DNA of 64,000 bases from Parelaphostrongylus tenuis (taxonomy: Eukaryota > Nematoda > Chromadorea > Rhabditida > Metastrongylidae), in the NCBI GenBank assembly GCA_019055375.1, contig JAHQIW010003609.1:124001-188000 (forward strand), read 5' to 3'. The first letter of the stretch is position 1. Each line of letters begins with the position of its first letter. The notes under the pieces are model-generated. The model had not been told where the DNA came from. It saw nothing but the letters and a program-made list of their open reading frames with translations, and did not search any database. Below, piece after piece: positions 23,345-36,305 of the stretch. A program made the position numbers and the translations under genes.

Positions 23345-23644
23345 TTAGTGGGCGATATATGTATGAATGATGTATGTGAAAACGTTCTTTCCCATACATA
23401 GATCTCGAACATTTCCCGAGTAATAAAGATGTCCGTCACGAACCTTAAAATTAGAAAATCTACTTATCGAAGCCGTTTCACTTACATTTTGAATATAACT
23501 TTTGAGGAATTCTCCACTATTTTCAAATTCACGTCGTAATTGTCCTATTACTTGAGTAAATTTGAGCTGATACGGATTGTTGTTTTCTATGCTGTAATAA
23601 ATTTTGAAACATTCTCCATATACTTCTTCGCGTAGAAAAATTAC
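23345..23644 (-). CDS. Unidentified two-exon gene fragment
   Basis: Exon at 23486-23644: acceptor CACTTTAG, 53 open codons, donor AAT|GTAAGT. A 42-base intron ending TCTAATTTTAAG follows. The second exon at 23345-23443 is open for 32 codons to a TAA. Both exons are in phase 0. The first exon has a plausible coding composition (EECFKIYYS-like start, LRREFENSGEFLKSY at its end). The last third of the second exon overlaps a TATG-rich stretch and may not be real; a donor inside CTAT|GTATGG is an alternative end. No family is recognised. The exon at 24555 could belong to the same gene, but the connecting exon was not found. Confidence 0.45.
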   Translation of the reverse strand, partial: VIFLREEVYGECFKIYYSIENNNPYQLKFTQVIGQLRREFENSGEFLKSYIQNVSETASISRFSNFKVRDGHLYYSGNVRDLCMGKNVFTYIIHTYIAH

Positions 23645-24554
23645 CTAAAGTGCTATATTACACCTTGGAGGATTCGAACTATCCTACTTCTTTTTATCAG
23701 AAGCAACTTAGCTATAGATAAGATTCGTAGTGCGAGATCGTCAGTGGTGACGGTCACGTCAAAGCCAGTGTGGACATTAATTATATTCCGACTTGCCGAA
23801 CAACCACTCAGCAAGGATGAGCAGCATGTTCGCAGAGCGGTACGAAACATCCGTTAAATTTGATTAGTCAGAAGACACCACACATTCTAGCGAATAATTG
23901 GCTGGGTCAAATGCTTCCCCTTCTGACAGTGATGAGAAGAAAAGCATAAAGAAAAGACTTTTGGAAGCTAAGATTGAAATTTTTGAATTATCTTTACGGT
24001 TTCTCACAGAGCTGACATGTACCTATTTCAGAAGACAGTCTATTTCTCAAATGTTGCTTCAATCTCTTCGCTTACTCTCTTATGCTTGAATTTGTGACGA
24101 AGCTTGAGAGACGGTTGATTTCAAAAGAAATACTCATTCTCAAAGGGCCTTTACGATACTTCAGCTGGTTTCAAACGTGTGGAAAGAGAGTGGACAAGAA
24201 ATGGCTTCTGTTTCTAATTTTTCCATTCTAATACCACCGCATCCACATTTTGAGTCTCTTTCATACTTTTAGTCACCTAGATATTTAAGCGAGACGACGG
24301 ACGTTTTCTGATTTAGGACGAAACAGAAGCGTCATGCGTCTGTTAGGGAAATGAGCAAGTTTGCTCTGTGGGTAAATGAATTACATGCACTTTTGAGAAT
24401 CTTTTATTCAATATATACTTCGAAAGCGGAAACGTATGCAGTACTTAGCACTAACAAGATTCCAACCGTTGCGATTTAATAGTCTCTCATAGAAATAGAT
24501 ACACAAGTTTGAATTGCGCGATCCTAGTATATTTGCAGAAAATGGATAAGTTAC

Positions 24555-24706
24555 CTACTTGAATACTTAGTTCACCCGTCATCGCATGACGTACGGAGAT
24601 CAAGACTGTTTCGGCTCTGTTGGCCTCAATTCGTCTTGAAAGTGACGTCCATAAGGAAAGTACGTTTAAGCGACGACTCAACTGTCTTCTTTCCTCAAAT
24701 GCATGT
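24555..24706 (-). CDS. Unidentified exon candidate upstream of 23.6 kb
   Basis: Acceptor CTATTAACTTTAG, 50 open codons, weak donor GTAG|GTAACT; the frame stays open about 25 codons further upstream. The residues include LSLWTSLSRRIEANRAETV, which faintly resembles the LS.RYQ..EN turn of nematode serpentine chemoreceptors. That resemblance is weak and I do not assign the family. It enters in phase 2 and leaves in phase 1. Confidence 0.4.
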
Positions 24707-25719
24707 CTAAAGTTAATAGAGACTGGTTCCTTATAGAATGAGATAACATGGCTACGTTGCTCACAGGCAGTCGTTAACCTTTACATACCTGTATAGTATC
24801 GAACAAATCGTTCAAAAGTAGGTAGTGAAACTAAGTAAGACGTGAATGAGCATCAATACGTGCTTGTACTTATGTAAGTGAACAAGGAATAGCCCTTGTC
24901 TTCTTCATGAGTCCATTCAAGTTAGTATTCTCACGGTGCCGAAGCATTTTATTAGCTTCAGTGTTGCTTTTATAAGAGTAGGACTTTCATCGGCTTTCGA
25001 CAAACCTTCCAAAAACAGCAACGCCCATAGGATCAAATTTCGAACTTTTCAGGACATAATCTACTTTCTTGAATTAATCCTCAAGGTGCTTTTATGCAGC
25101 AGTGACGGCGAACTGTTGAAGTTAGGGGATTAGACGCTCAGATATTTGGATAGCTAAATCTTTTGCTTCATGACAAGTTCAATTTCAGGTTTTCCTTATA
25201 CCGAGACAGAGTAGTAAAGCATAAGCGAGTTTGCTCATAAGGAGATTCACTGCTTATTCACTCATCTGTTGTCTATTATCATTACATGGTCTGTAAATCC
25301 ACATTTCACCTTCATTACCATTCCTTGGATGTCAGCGAGGAGTTTGAATAACATATTAAGCTTGAACATACGCGCACTAGCCATATTTAAGAAATGTAAG
25401 TACTTCGTAGAGGACGGCTGCGAAACTGTAGTGATGCTGTGTCAAGAACGCAGTGATGGTTCAGTACCACAACGGTCCCACCAAACCCCATATTCCTCTC
25501 GGACTTGAGGAAGTGGTATCAGATTTGGTTGAAATCAGATCACACTCCGTAATACAAGGGAGAGCTCTACACGGTTACCCAGGACTCCGGCAAGAATCAA
25601 CTTGGCCAATTTCAGTGACATTCATGAGGAAGAATAAGACCTTCTAGCGGCAGTTCAAGCCATATGCAAAAAGTTTCAAAGTCTTCATAGATAATGATTG
25701 CGGGAAAACGAATCGATTC

Positions 25720-28180
25720 AGGGAAAATAGCGATTCGGATAGAAGACGTAAAGACGTCTTACTCAAAAGAACTGCTATTTATTTCCGTAGAATTCTCGAC
25801 GTTGCAGAGGTGCAATACTATATCTTAAATTAACGTTAGAGTCTAGGTTCATTGCTCCGTAATAACATTTCTAAGACCTCAAAACACATTCTTTAGCATT
25901 CTCTTTACAATCACTTTCACGTTTTCTATGTTGACCTAGTGTTCCACATACGCTTATTATACGGTCCTTATGACCAAAGATCACAACAAGGCCATCGATT
26001 CAATGGTGCGGTTTTTTTACAAAAAGCCGAGAAGAAAGATATGATGCTCAATGTGTCCCTGAATCCCTCAAAGACGACCCACTGGGAAGCTACTCTTTCA
26101 CGCGATAGGGAAACATAGAGGTTTACTCGTCTTCGCGAAAGCCAAAAACGATCAACAGTGTGACAGGTGATACAGGTGATGAACAAATGACGACCATTCA
26201 GTTTCTTTGCTTACGTGCCATAGGCCTTCCGTTAACTCGAACTCCTTCTAAGTCGTCTGCACTATCTTACTGCTTCGTCAAGTTTTTTGAGCATCGTATC
26301 TGCTCCAGTTGTGCACTCTACAAAATGACATTTTTATCGTTAGGATACGAACTGAGAAAATTGCTCAAGCAATACGTATCTCTTTAATTTGTAGTAGGGC
26401 AGCTTCATTACCCACTTTAATGCGGCAGCGAACAGCTTCGAAAAAATGGCGTCGCCTTGTCGAAAACTTTTCGCACAAGGACGACATGAACAGATGCACT
26501 AATCATATTTTTTTGTCGCATTCACGATAGAAGTCAGCCACAGTTTCTACGATATGCAAAATAGGGTTCGCTTCGGTGCTGTGAAAAGTAGTCGAGAAAG
26601 GAGAAATAGTACTCTTGACAGAGACTTTCGAAAATAGTTATAGTTTGGAGGCGATAGATTTAGTGTCAAAATCCTGTTAACACAGCTGGTTGAGCTTCAT
26701 CAAAAGCTTCTCATAAAGTGCGATAAGATCTTTGTAAAGACCTTATGGAGTTGAGTCCATATGAGCAATGGCGACTACTTTTTCACAATAGAAAACAGTA
26801 ATAGGCTATTACCACAAACCTGATTTCTTTAACAGAGAAAAAATCTAGAATAAGACGCTCTGCATAAAGAAAGCTATGTGATATACGTAAATTATTCAAA
26901 AAAAAAAGTTCGGCTTTACGAGTTTTTCAAACTTAAAATCTTGAAGACGAAGATTCGCAGGCATTGCCGATAGCGGTAATTATCATTAAATTTGAGACAT
27001 TTTAAACCACAAAGAACGTAAGATAATGATCGTTCTGTAGCCGACATTAAAACTGTAAAATCTAGTAATTATAATATCTGTTGCCAAGACTGTTAAGCTC
27101 GTAAGATATTACCAAAATGATGGCTTGTGACGATAATACAGACGATGAGGGACGAGTGTGATACTTGAATAGAAAAACACTTCTGGAATACTGGTTAAAG
27201 TACCCCCATATGAGCGAGACACTGTCACGAGGTGAGTCTAATGAAGCGAGAGACTAAAGTCTCCTACAAGCATTTGTCGTTAGACTCAGTACCGGTTGTT
27301 GAGAATGTGGACGCATCATAAAGAATTGCTACTTAGTATAGAAGCTCTTCTACTTTTTGACTCATGCACAATTATATCTGTTCATTCGACTGATTTCTTG
27401 AGTTGATTACTTCAGATTTTTGGCAGTTTATCAACTGTAAATAAAAGAAAGTCTTCGAATAAGGTAGAGCCTCTATAGTCAAGGGTGCTGCGGTGGATTT
27501 TGGTGGAGATAAGCGACTTCTTTAGTGTAATAATTTTATAGAAATCTGACACGGATTTGGTCAGCGCCACTTGAGTAAAAAAATGTCGAGCCTGTTCAGG
27601 ATGGAGTCTATCTAGTGAACACATCTCCAAAGTGAAAGAGCTGCTCATCAGTATCCCCAGAGACTCATCACGCTTTTCTAATCAGCATTTGGGTCTGCTC
27701 AACTTTGAGGAAAAAAATGACGTATTCAGCAGTACTTCGCAAGAATATTGTTTACCAAGATAAGAAATCTTATCCTCTTTACTGAAGAGAGAATGACTTT
27801 CTCCATGAGAAAATAAAAAAGTAGTTTTTGAGAAAATCATGAAAACTTCTTCGGAGATTAACGCGAGGAGGGCAGCTAGGATAAAGAGGAAGTTGTTCAA
27901 TTCTTTAAGAACACTTTGATACACTTTAACGCAACTCAAAACCATAAAAATTGATTTTCAGTATATAGAAAGCGTTTTTAAGAAAGTAACGTTAGGGGAA
28001 AAGTAAATGGAAAGGACAATAGAGCGATGTGGAGGATCGCCCAAAGCTTGACCACAATTGGATCGCCAAAAAATAGGACACGAACGGTTTCGCCCAAGCC
28101 TTTTAGCATCCTGCTGTTAGTATATAGATCTGAAAACTAATTTTGAACATTGGAGTTCGAGCAACCGTTTTTTGATGGAA
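25720..28180. other. No supported feature
   Basis: AT-rich sequence with short open frames on both strands. None has paired splice signals or recognisable motifs. Confidence 0.35.
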
Positions 28181-28190
28181 AGTGTAACTA

Positions 28191-28578
28191 AGAGGTTGGG
28201 GGAAAAGTCTGAGAAAATGTTTGCAACTTTTCAGGTGTGGGCCATTTTTTGTGTTTTTAGGCTCATGTTTAGAAGCCGTCTTCTCTTGCGTTGATTGGTA
28301 TATAATTTATCTACTTATTTCAAGATGGAGTTAACAAACGAGAAGATTAGGTTGTTGGTGATGCACGAATGGTTGTTGAGTTCAAATGCAACCGTGGCAA
28401 GTAAACGCATCAATCAAAATTTTTGCTCATGGAATCGACTTCTTGCCGGAGAAGTGACAGGAAGTGCTTTAAGTTGAAGGGGAGTGTTTCGACTACTAGT
28501 TTTGTCTTTGTACAGGTGTAATACATGCATAAATAAATGTTTTACAGGCATTTTCTCAAAACTTTTTCCCCAACTTAT
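28191..28578 (+). mobile_element. Mariner-derived MITE with intact ends
   Basis: A 388-base element flanked by TA on both sides (28189-28190 and 28579-28580). Its inverted repeats run GTTGGGGGAAAAGTC-TGAGAAAATG at the left and the complement of CATTTTCTCAAAACTTTTTC at the right, with two mismatches and one extra base. Inside, an ATG at 28325 opens a frame with a mariner-type N-terminal helix (MELTNEKIRLLVMHEWLL), truncated after about 50 codons. The rest of the transposase, including the catalytic residues, is deleted. It is non-autonomous but could be cross-mobilised by a related active element. Confidence 0.85.
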
Positions 28579-28599
28579 TACATAGAAAGCAAAACCAGT

Positions 28600-31500
28600 A
28601 GATGACTTGATTTACTAGACGCGCATCCAGATCTAAGGTGAATCAGATAATGTCGACCAATAGGCACCTGTATGTCGTATCGAGTAAATAAGTTTAAGAA
28701 ATTGTGAACAAAAAAGAAGAGAAAGAGGGTTCATGCTTGACAAAGTAGGGTACTATTCAAAGTATCAAATGAATCACCATTACTGAACTGCAATGTTCAT
28801 TGACCTTTGTTTTGATGAAAATCTCAAAATCAATTGCAAAAGACGCCTTCATAAGCACACGCATGAAAAATTTACAAATTTTTCCTTACAAACTGGCTAT
28901 TATGTTACCTATATACTATAGTTCCAAAAATGTGTGTAACGAATATGATAGAGATACGACGAATATGCAGTGGATGGGCTGCAAGTTCAACCCCACACCC
29001 CGGTTTCACTAAACCAGACATCACTCTACGATTGGCAAGTTAGAACCAGACTTCTCCAGGATAACGAGAAATGAACTGACATTGTAAATTAGCGAGCCAT
29101 TGCTTGTCACTGTGTGTATAAAATATGTGTCATAACCACTCTGCGAAGAAATTCACCTAAAAAGGTGGATGGTTTAATCCGAAAGCTCTAGTTCTCAAAT
29201 GACTATAATTATTTCTACTGGATTTCTTCCTAATTTTCTATTAGATTAGGTGGATTGTTATTTTGTTGTTACGCTGTCTTGTTAAGAGTGCACTGAAGAA
29301 TCACTAAGAAGTTTCGAGAGCTCATTATAGAGTTGTCAGCGTGCTAGAGCTAAAGTGTTTCTAGATTGAACAAAGTGTGTGATAGATAATTTGACAAATC
29401 TATAATAAAAAATGAAATTCAGCCTTCATACCTCAAAAAGATGAAGGGGAACAAAATGATTATAGACTGACGCAAGTAAGTGTTTCTGTAGCTCAATGAT
29501 GCCTGTCTACAATCCATGAAGCTGCACATCATTAGTTCTATAAAAAATAACTCTGTCATATGCCTGATAATCATTTTTGGGCCATTCACTCGTTTTAACA
29601 AATTGGAGAATTATCTAGGCAGGAATTCCAGGTGAATGTGTTGGCTTTGGAACCGCTAAAGATTGCAGAAGTTGGAAGAAGATTGTGGCACCTACAGTTT
29701 TGGTGTATGGCGCAGAACAGAATGTGACCTGTGTTTTATTACAGGAAGTAGCACGTGTTGGTGATTTTGCTATCGCCTGGCGGTAGTAGACTTATAGTGG
29801 TGCCTCGGCGATCGTAAAAAAGCTAGTGCCAAGTGAATTGCTATGTTTGTGATTTATCTTCAGCCATATGGCTTCCTCGTTCAAAGCTGACTGAACTGTG
29901 GATTAATTGGAATAAATACGTGACTGAATTGAGCTTAGTCTCTCTTTTCATTTGTAAACAATTTACGAGCACTTTCTACGAACTTCGAATAGGGTGTGGG
30001 CCGATGATTTGACCTATATTCTATGCTAGTTGTTTGCATAAAATTGAAATGACTAGTTTTCATAATAAAAAAGATTTTGTTTATGAAATAGTCGATTACA
30101 TGATTTGATCGCTTCCATTATTTTGGTCATAGGATTGCTTGTACGAGCGTCAATGAGTTTTTATCGAACAATATCGAGTTCAAGAGCCATTTATAAGGCT
30201 ACCAGCCGCTTGAAGGACTCAGAGAACTTCACAGGTAGCTGCTTATTTGTGTTGCTTTTGAAGAGGTGAAAAATTCACTAGTAGTGCACAGGGTTGTTCT
30301 AAATGGTCGTGAGGCTTAGTTTTGCAAGTCATTTCAGAGTTTTCCATTTCAGTAAGCTAAAGGCTTCTTGACGTGCAGGATGCAATTTTTACAAACGTTT
30401 AGAAATGTCAATTCAAGTCTGGATCAATGCATCAGTTTGATGCAGCAGAATCAACACGTTCACCACGTGAAGAAGAAGACGCAGCTTATCCAGTAACTCC
30501 ACCTGCTATTCTGGGTTAACACAGAGACCTTTGTAATCCAATTCTTATCCCTCCTGATCTGAGACCGTGTCATGTGAAGATCCACTTAGGAGATTTTTTC
30601 GTGTAGGAGATTTGCTGCTTTGATTTGATATAACAAAAAATTGTTCTGATTGTCGACAAAAAGAATCTTGGTTGACAAACAGGAGAAAGTCAAATCATTG
30701 TCCGCTTTTTAGCTAGGTCAATGAAAAATCTTTTGATGTAAGTTTGCCTATTAGTGGCAGCAGTCTCGATATTCAATTTCTTCGATAATCTACAAAAAGA
30801 AGAGCCAATATTCATTATAAATCAAACAAGAAAATTGTCCAGCGGTGAAGAAAACTATAGAAGAAAATCTTTTGCAAACAAATAATATAAGAGTATTTCA
30901 ATGCAAACTCAATTAATTTCGCAAATATTACCCACAATTATATCCGAACCAATTATGAGAATATGCAATTGGGGAATGCTTGTATTTTCAGATGATGAAA
31001 ATACAGAGCTTTTGAATAACCTGATTTTCACTGCTTTCGGCGTATGGCCTTGACAAATGTGAGAGTTTTGAGAAGAATGCTCGTTAACCCAGTTGATGAT
31101 GGAGTCCAATCACTCACCTTACAAACCACTAGTTGAATTGTGAAGAACACCCGTCGTTCTTCATACGCACACCATTTCACCACACCTCATTAGCTAGACG
31201 CCGAACCGCCATAACTTACAGTAATACCGAACGAGGTCGGTCTACTGGTAGGAACTGCGATGACGACATCTTATGCTACATCCGAGCTCCTAGATGTGAC
31301 CAAGGGCAACTGGTTTAGGCTGATATAATCGTGCTTTCCCTTTGTTCTGGTAGTAAGGAAGGCCCTAGAAACAAACTATGGTGCGAATGTTCTAATGAAA
31401 TTACTCTTTAGTGAAAGAACAAATCCTATTAGCCTAGGAGATGTGTTTTGCTCAATTTTCCTTTTCTACTGAAGGATTTCTTGCACTCCAAACAAATCCT

Positions 31501-31780
31501 CGAGAAGAGTTCCAAAATTATTTAAGGTGCAGGTTTCTAAGAAAAGACATTCAGAAAAGCAAGGAAAAGAGAGATTTTTAGAGCAGAAGCAAAAAAGCCT
31601 CTTACATTGCGCTGATATATCGGAGTTCTAAAACAACGGAACGGGACAAGGAAAATTTGTTTCCCAAGGCATAATTATATAAGCTAAAATTATTCTACAA
31701 AAATTTTGAACTGTAGAGATACATTGACAAATGCAGCGTAAAAAGAGATTATTCGCTATTAAAACACGTTTACGCAACGA
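28600..31780. other. No supported gene; one ambiguous GC-richer patch
   Basis: Around 31140-31315 the sequence is GC-richer and open in several frames. One minus-strand reading has an ATG followed by 17 codons to a CT|GTAAGT donor; one plus-strand reading follows an ACTTACAG acceptor. These readings are mutually exclusive and neither has a partner exon. Confidence 0.3.
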
Positions 31781-31829
31781 GAATTCATTCCGGAAATAAC
31801 AAAACACGAAGGACCTCTCGGGCCATCGA

Positions 31830-31945
31830 CTACCGACACACCATTGTCGTCAGAGCGCCGACCTTGTCGAGAGGTCGACGCATCCGTGGGGAAATCAAGT
31901 GGACACCACTGAACGACGTCAAAACTGAATAAATATCACGAGTTC
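31830..31945 (+). repeat. Repeat family F, diverged copy
   Basis: GC-richer patch ending GAACGACGTCAAAACTGAAT AAAT. This is comparable to the CGAAACGTTAACCGAATAAAT end of the family and explains an open frame of about 80 codons here. Confidence 0.4.
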
Positions 31946-33054
31946 AGTTCACTGGTTGATTTCAAAAATTCTTATTTGTAATACGAACTCCTTAGTTTTG
32001 AGTCACTGTCAGAGTACAAGAGGAAGAAAAGTTGTCCACGATGAAATAGTTGCTGAATACTCTGAAAGTTGTCGCATAGGACGCTCTAATTTTGACTTTT
32101 TCGTTTCATGAGATAGAAAAGTTAAAGAAAGGATTGGGTTGAAAGCAATGGAACAGGGAATTGTAGAGTATTGAGTATTGTCAACTATGAATTGTCGATA
32201 GATTTCTGTTTCCTGAATGTGCTTCGTCATGATTCAGTCAGATTTACGTGGATATATGCGAGTGGTAACCGGTTTGGCCAAGCGAGATTCAATAATAAAG
32301 AACAGCCACTGAAAATCTCAGTATAAGTGCCTTATTACTTTTTATTTAGGGAATGAAACACTTTAGTGAGATTGTGAACTGGTATTTCGTAAAGGGGACA
32401 TAGCTCCTTGAGTGGCTAAAGATCTGTTGCTCTTTACGATGAAGCTATGGTGATGCCAGGAAAGAAAACGATAAACACGGTAAACGGCATACAGAAAAAT
32501 GGAAAAGCTGAAAGGAAGAAACTATGAAGTGAAAAATTTACTCAATGACAAGATAAGAGAATAAGAAAAATAGAAAGTGAGCTTCATTGATTAGTACTTC
32601 TGAAGTAAAGGCTTAAAACTTGAAAATAAATCAACAGCAACAGACTGAATAGGCAAAATAAGTGCTGAACTTAATTGCCTCAAAATTGACTTTTTCAATT
32701 TTTTATTGCTCCATATATCGGGAACACTCAATGACAACAGTTGCAGTTGATGAAAAGTAAGATAAGTTATATAAGTATGGAAGGTCACAAACAAAACTGA
32801 TAAACAAAGTCTGAAAAGTATGACATTAAGCGTTAACTGGAAAAAAAAATGAATAGAATTGTGTATAATCATGCGCTAAGACATCAAAAGATACAAAATA
32901 TTCCAGTATCGATTGTATAGAAGTAAAATGGCATGTTTAGTAAGCTTGAGTGATTCTACTTTTCGATGAGAATCAAACTCTGAGCTTCAAGATTGTTTCA
33001 AGCCTGACGACATCTTACGTTGTCTGATCTCAGCATGCTCTGTCTCCACTTCCT

Positions 33055-33185
33055 TTTCAGTAGGGTTGACTGATGGGGCGTGTGATTTGAATGAGACTGG
33101 TGAGACCGCCAAAAGGTACGTAAGTCACTAACATACAAACCTCGAAAAGACTTAAAGCAGTTTTTCAGAATATATCAAAGTTCTG
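33055..33185 (+). repeat. Repeat family D copy
   Basis: Shares TGATGGGGCGTG, GAGACCGCC, GGTACGTAAGTC and AACCTCGAAAAGACTTAAA with 16120-16240. Confidence 0.6.
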
Positions 33186-35015
33186 AAACGGGGTTGTCAA
33201 AAAGTTACTTTGAGAGCAATAAACTCTAGATCACTAAGTGAATTTTGCTCTTGAAACAAAATGACTCTTATTTCAGACAAATTACTGTTCAGCAACAAAT
33301 CACATGAGACCCAGTTGTGGTCCTTCTACTTGTCGGTCCTACTCAGTTCTAGACCGCCTAGTTCTCGCTGGAAGAGTGATCCAGTCAAGATTAAGGAGAA
33401 ACTGCCAGCTTGAAACACAAAAGTGCCAGATGGAGATCGAATTGGTTCTATATATGGTTTAAACAGTGGATGATGAGATCGTGCAATGGCGTTCGATTAT
33501 GCGGTAGCGGAAGGATGTAGTGCGTGGAAAAGTGAAAGCGAACATTGTCAAGCTAACTTATACTTGCCGCTGCCACTCCAAGCCAAACAGTAGGTCATGT
33601 TGGCCGTGGCTGGTTTGTTATGAATATTCATCGTTATCAATTCACTGATTTACACAGAGAAAGCAGCTGAGAATTGTAAGTCATAAATCATACCTCTCAC
33701 AAGAAAGAATCGAATCTACTTCTATACAATCACGCGTTATTACCGAATTGTTAATTTGTGTTTACTTATTGGTTTAACGAAAGATATGCGGCCTGTATCT
33801 TTTAGATTTACTTCAAAAAATGTTACTACTATTGTATTAATACCTTTCTGGTGATTTAACACTACTTATCCGCTTTACGAAGGCCATTTGACCTGAATAA
33901 CAAACGAAAATGAATAGTGACAAGCAATGGAAAACAAATATATAAATCAGGAAGATTTTTACTGAATAGAACTCTCTTTATGCAGGCGTTCAAGCCTTAT
34001 AAAAAGACATTTGGAACTTTCCATAAACTAATCCAAAGTAGAAAGTAGAGTTATGGGCTCTGCTGTGAATTATGATTTTCTAAAGGAGGTGAACTCTTCG
34101 AACAGAATTTGACCATCGCAAATTATACAGTTGAAGATTTGAGAAGAGAAGGTGGGAAGAAGTTCTGAAATCCTGAGATCATATTGAATAGCAGTATCAA
34201 GAATGGTTCTGCATAAATGTTAGTTGATTCTGGATCTGAAAGCATCGCCGAGTCATGATTTGTTCTGCTCCATTTCGATGCAACAATGAAGACCCACTTT
34301 GAAAAATAAATAGTTGTAGACAATCGACTCGCATTAATCCCGCTCTAATGAAGACGATGATGTTGAAGCGATAGCCGGACAATTTTCCAGCCTCGTGTTA
34401 GTTTATTAATTCACGGAATTATTGCGCAAAAAAAAAACAATGGGCGAACGGGATGCCTTGCTGAGCTGAGTGCATTTTCAAAATTGTTTACTCGTGACGT
34501 GGCTAACAGACGGTTTGTATCCATATTTAATAGCTTAGGCACCGTGACACTGCTAATTATTGGCAGTAAGTGTATTGTTGGCCGAATGCTCATCACCGAC
34601 ACCGACAAGCTGCTGAAAGACACAAGCTATTCAACATTCTACGAGAAGCATGAGAATCAAGTCGTCTGACAAAAGAAGCCTTGCCCCCAGATGACCTCTT
34701 TGACTTTTTGAAGCAGAAGAAGCTTCTCCTGATTACTGTAGGAATCTTGGTAAATATTCTCACTGCAGAACGTTCCATTACAATAACGACAAATATTAAG
34801 TTTGTAGAAAAACAAAACTAAGAAGATGTTCTAGGCAAGTTGAGATACGTAGATAGACGCTCAACGGAGCTCAATTATAATATAATTTTAGGAATTGTAA
34901 ATTAGATGCTGTCAACACTTGATATTCTTTATGCATTGGTAAAAGAATTTACGAAAGATTTTTTCTTCTAAATTGAAATTCTTACGAAGATGCCATTTCA
35001 TTTTTAAGATGAGAT

Positions 35016-35348
35016 TTGATCATTATGATCTTTTTACTTCGTAATACCTATTTTGAAGCTAGTAGAAGGCGTATTCCATTCATAAAAGATCGAAGAGATG
35101 CACTTAGAAACTACCGCGCTGCGTCGTCAAGATTACAGGAACTTACAAATACAGGGTTTCAAGAGAGCTGGACAGATATTCTGCAGATGTCCACTTTGTT
35201 CACAGGCAGACCAAGAATTGAAGCGATAATAGCTAGCGAATATATGCAGCTGTCATCGCAACCAGTTCGACGACCAAAACTGAAGCAGGGCAGGGCCACC
35301 ACCGTCGGTTTCATCTGCCCACTGCCACATCATTCGTCCTTACGGTAG
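35016..35348 (+). CDS. Unidentified 110-codon open frame
   Basis: The longest plausible plus-strand frame in this part of the window. The middle is arginine-rich and helical-looking (RRDALRNYRAASSRLQEL), followed by a basic proline-containing end. A second small exon candidate with an AG|GTGAGT donor lies at 35676-35721. There is no recognisable domain, and the start codon and exon boundaries are unresolved. It may be an exon or an old transposon fragment. Confidence 0.3.
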   Translation: MIIMIFLLRNTYFEASRRRIPFIKDRRDALRNYRAASSRLQELTNTGFQESWTDILQMSTLFTGRPRIEAIIASEYMQLSSQPVRRPKLKQGRATTVGFICPLPHHSSLR

Positions 35349-35839
35349 CGGCTCTGTGGAAGTTGTTATGGCGGTGCCGTGCAACTTCTGGACACATTTC
35401 AAAAAAACTAAAAATTCACTGAAATTCCTAATAAGAAGTCTGTAGAATGTGCATTATTCTGTTAGTTCGCTGCATATGGTAATCTCTCAAAGCATTTTAG
35501 TGGCCTGAAAGCCGAAATGGCTAGATCACAGCTCTATCAAGACTCCCTTTCCAATGCTTTCAATGATAAATCAATTCTGTCACGCGTTATCCATCACATC
35601 GGCTGAAAACGAGTTTTGTGGTAAGAAGAAAAGGCTGTTAAAGGAAGGTAACTTCCAAAGCAGTTCTCAACCAATACATGCTGATGCTAGTTTTTCGAAA
35701 AGCTGATAATATCTCCATTAGGTGAGTACTAAGGAAGTAGAAAGCTTTACAAACCTATATGAAAGACTGCAAATTTTTCTTTGACTTTTACGATTTACAT
35801 AATAATCCAATCTTTTTGTGGCTTACATAATAATACAAG

Positions 35840-35851
35840 ATATATATGTAA

Positions 35852-35891
<40 letters not shown>

Positions 35892-35892
35892 T
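35840..35892. repeat. (TA)n microsatellite
   Basis: About 18 uninterrupted TA units after a short imperfect lead-in. Confidence 0.95.
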
Positions 35893-36010
35893 GTTTATAA
35901 ATGATTTTCCTAAAATATTTCTTCAATTTCGAAATTTCCCAGCATTAAAATTTCCAGCGAATTAGGAACGAATTTTGTGTTGTTAGAGTATCAAGTTTTA
36001 TTTAATAGAG

Positions 36011-36305
36011 CGCATGTGGCGCAGTGGTTGGAGGTGCTCTGCGTCGCAAACGAGGTCAATGGTTCGATCTCGCGCTCACGGATCACCAAGCCATCCATCC
36101 CTCCTGGTTCGGTAAATTAGTAGCAGACAGATTTCAAACTTGTCTGGGAAAATAAGCAGCACTAACTCGGTTCACTAGGAGGCCACCGCCAATCATGTAA
36201 AGGCCAGACATGCATTCAGTCACCTCAAACTAAGTTGAAAATTGAAGACGAATGTATGACGCATGCCTCAGGAATTGATCAACGCCGAGAGCTTTATCCT
36301 TTAGA
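36011..36305 (+). repeat. SINE family C copy, best preserved
   Basis: The tRNA-like head carries box A TGGCGCAGTGGTTGG and box B GGTTCGATCTC. The body has CCAAGCCATCCATCC, AATAAGCAGCACTAAC, GAGGCCACCGCCAATC and ATGCATTCAGTCACCTCAAAC, ending ATCAACGCCGAGAGCTTTATC. It is a SINE rather than a tRNA gene because the long body recurs at 12011, 49040 and 51422. Confidence 0.8.

Noticed and set aside
23650..23740. tRNA-like T arm and anticodon-like hairpin on the minus strand
   Set aside because: The position before the would-be anticodon is not U, and no D arm or acceptor stem could be formed.
25440..25720. Possible mariner fragment on the plus strand (NGPTKPHI, FKVFIDNDCG)
   Set aside because: The similarity is too weak and scattered to separate from chance; a translated search would decide.
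31133..31318. GC-richer patch with three plausible frames
   Set aside because: Mutually exclusive readings on both strands and no partner exon.
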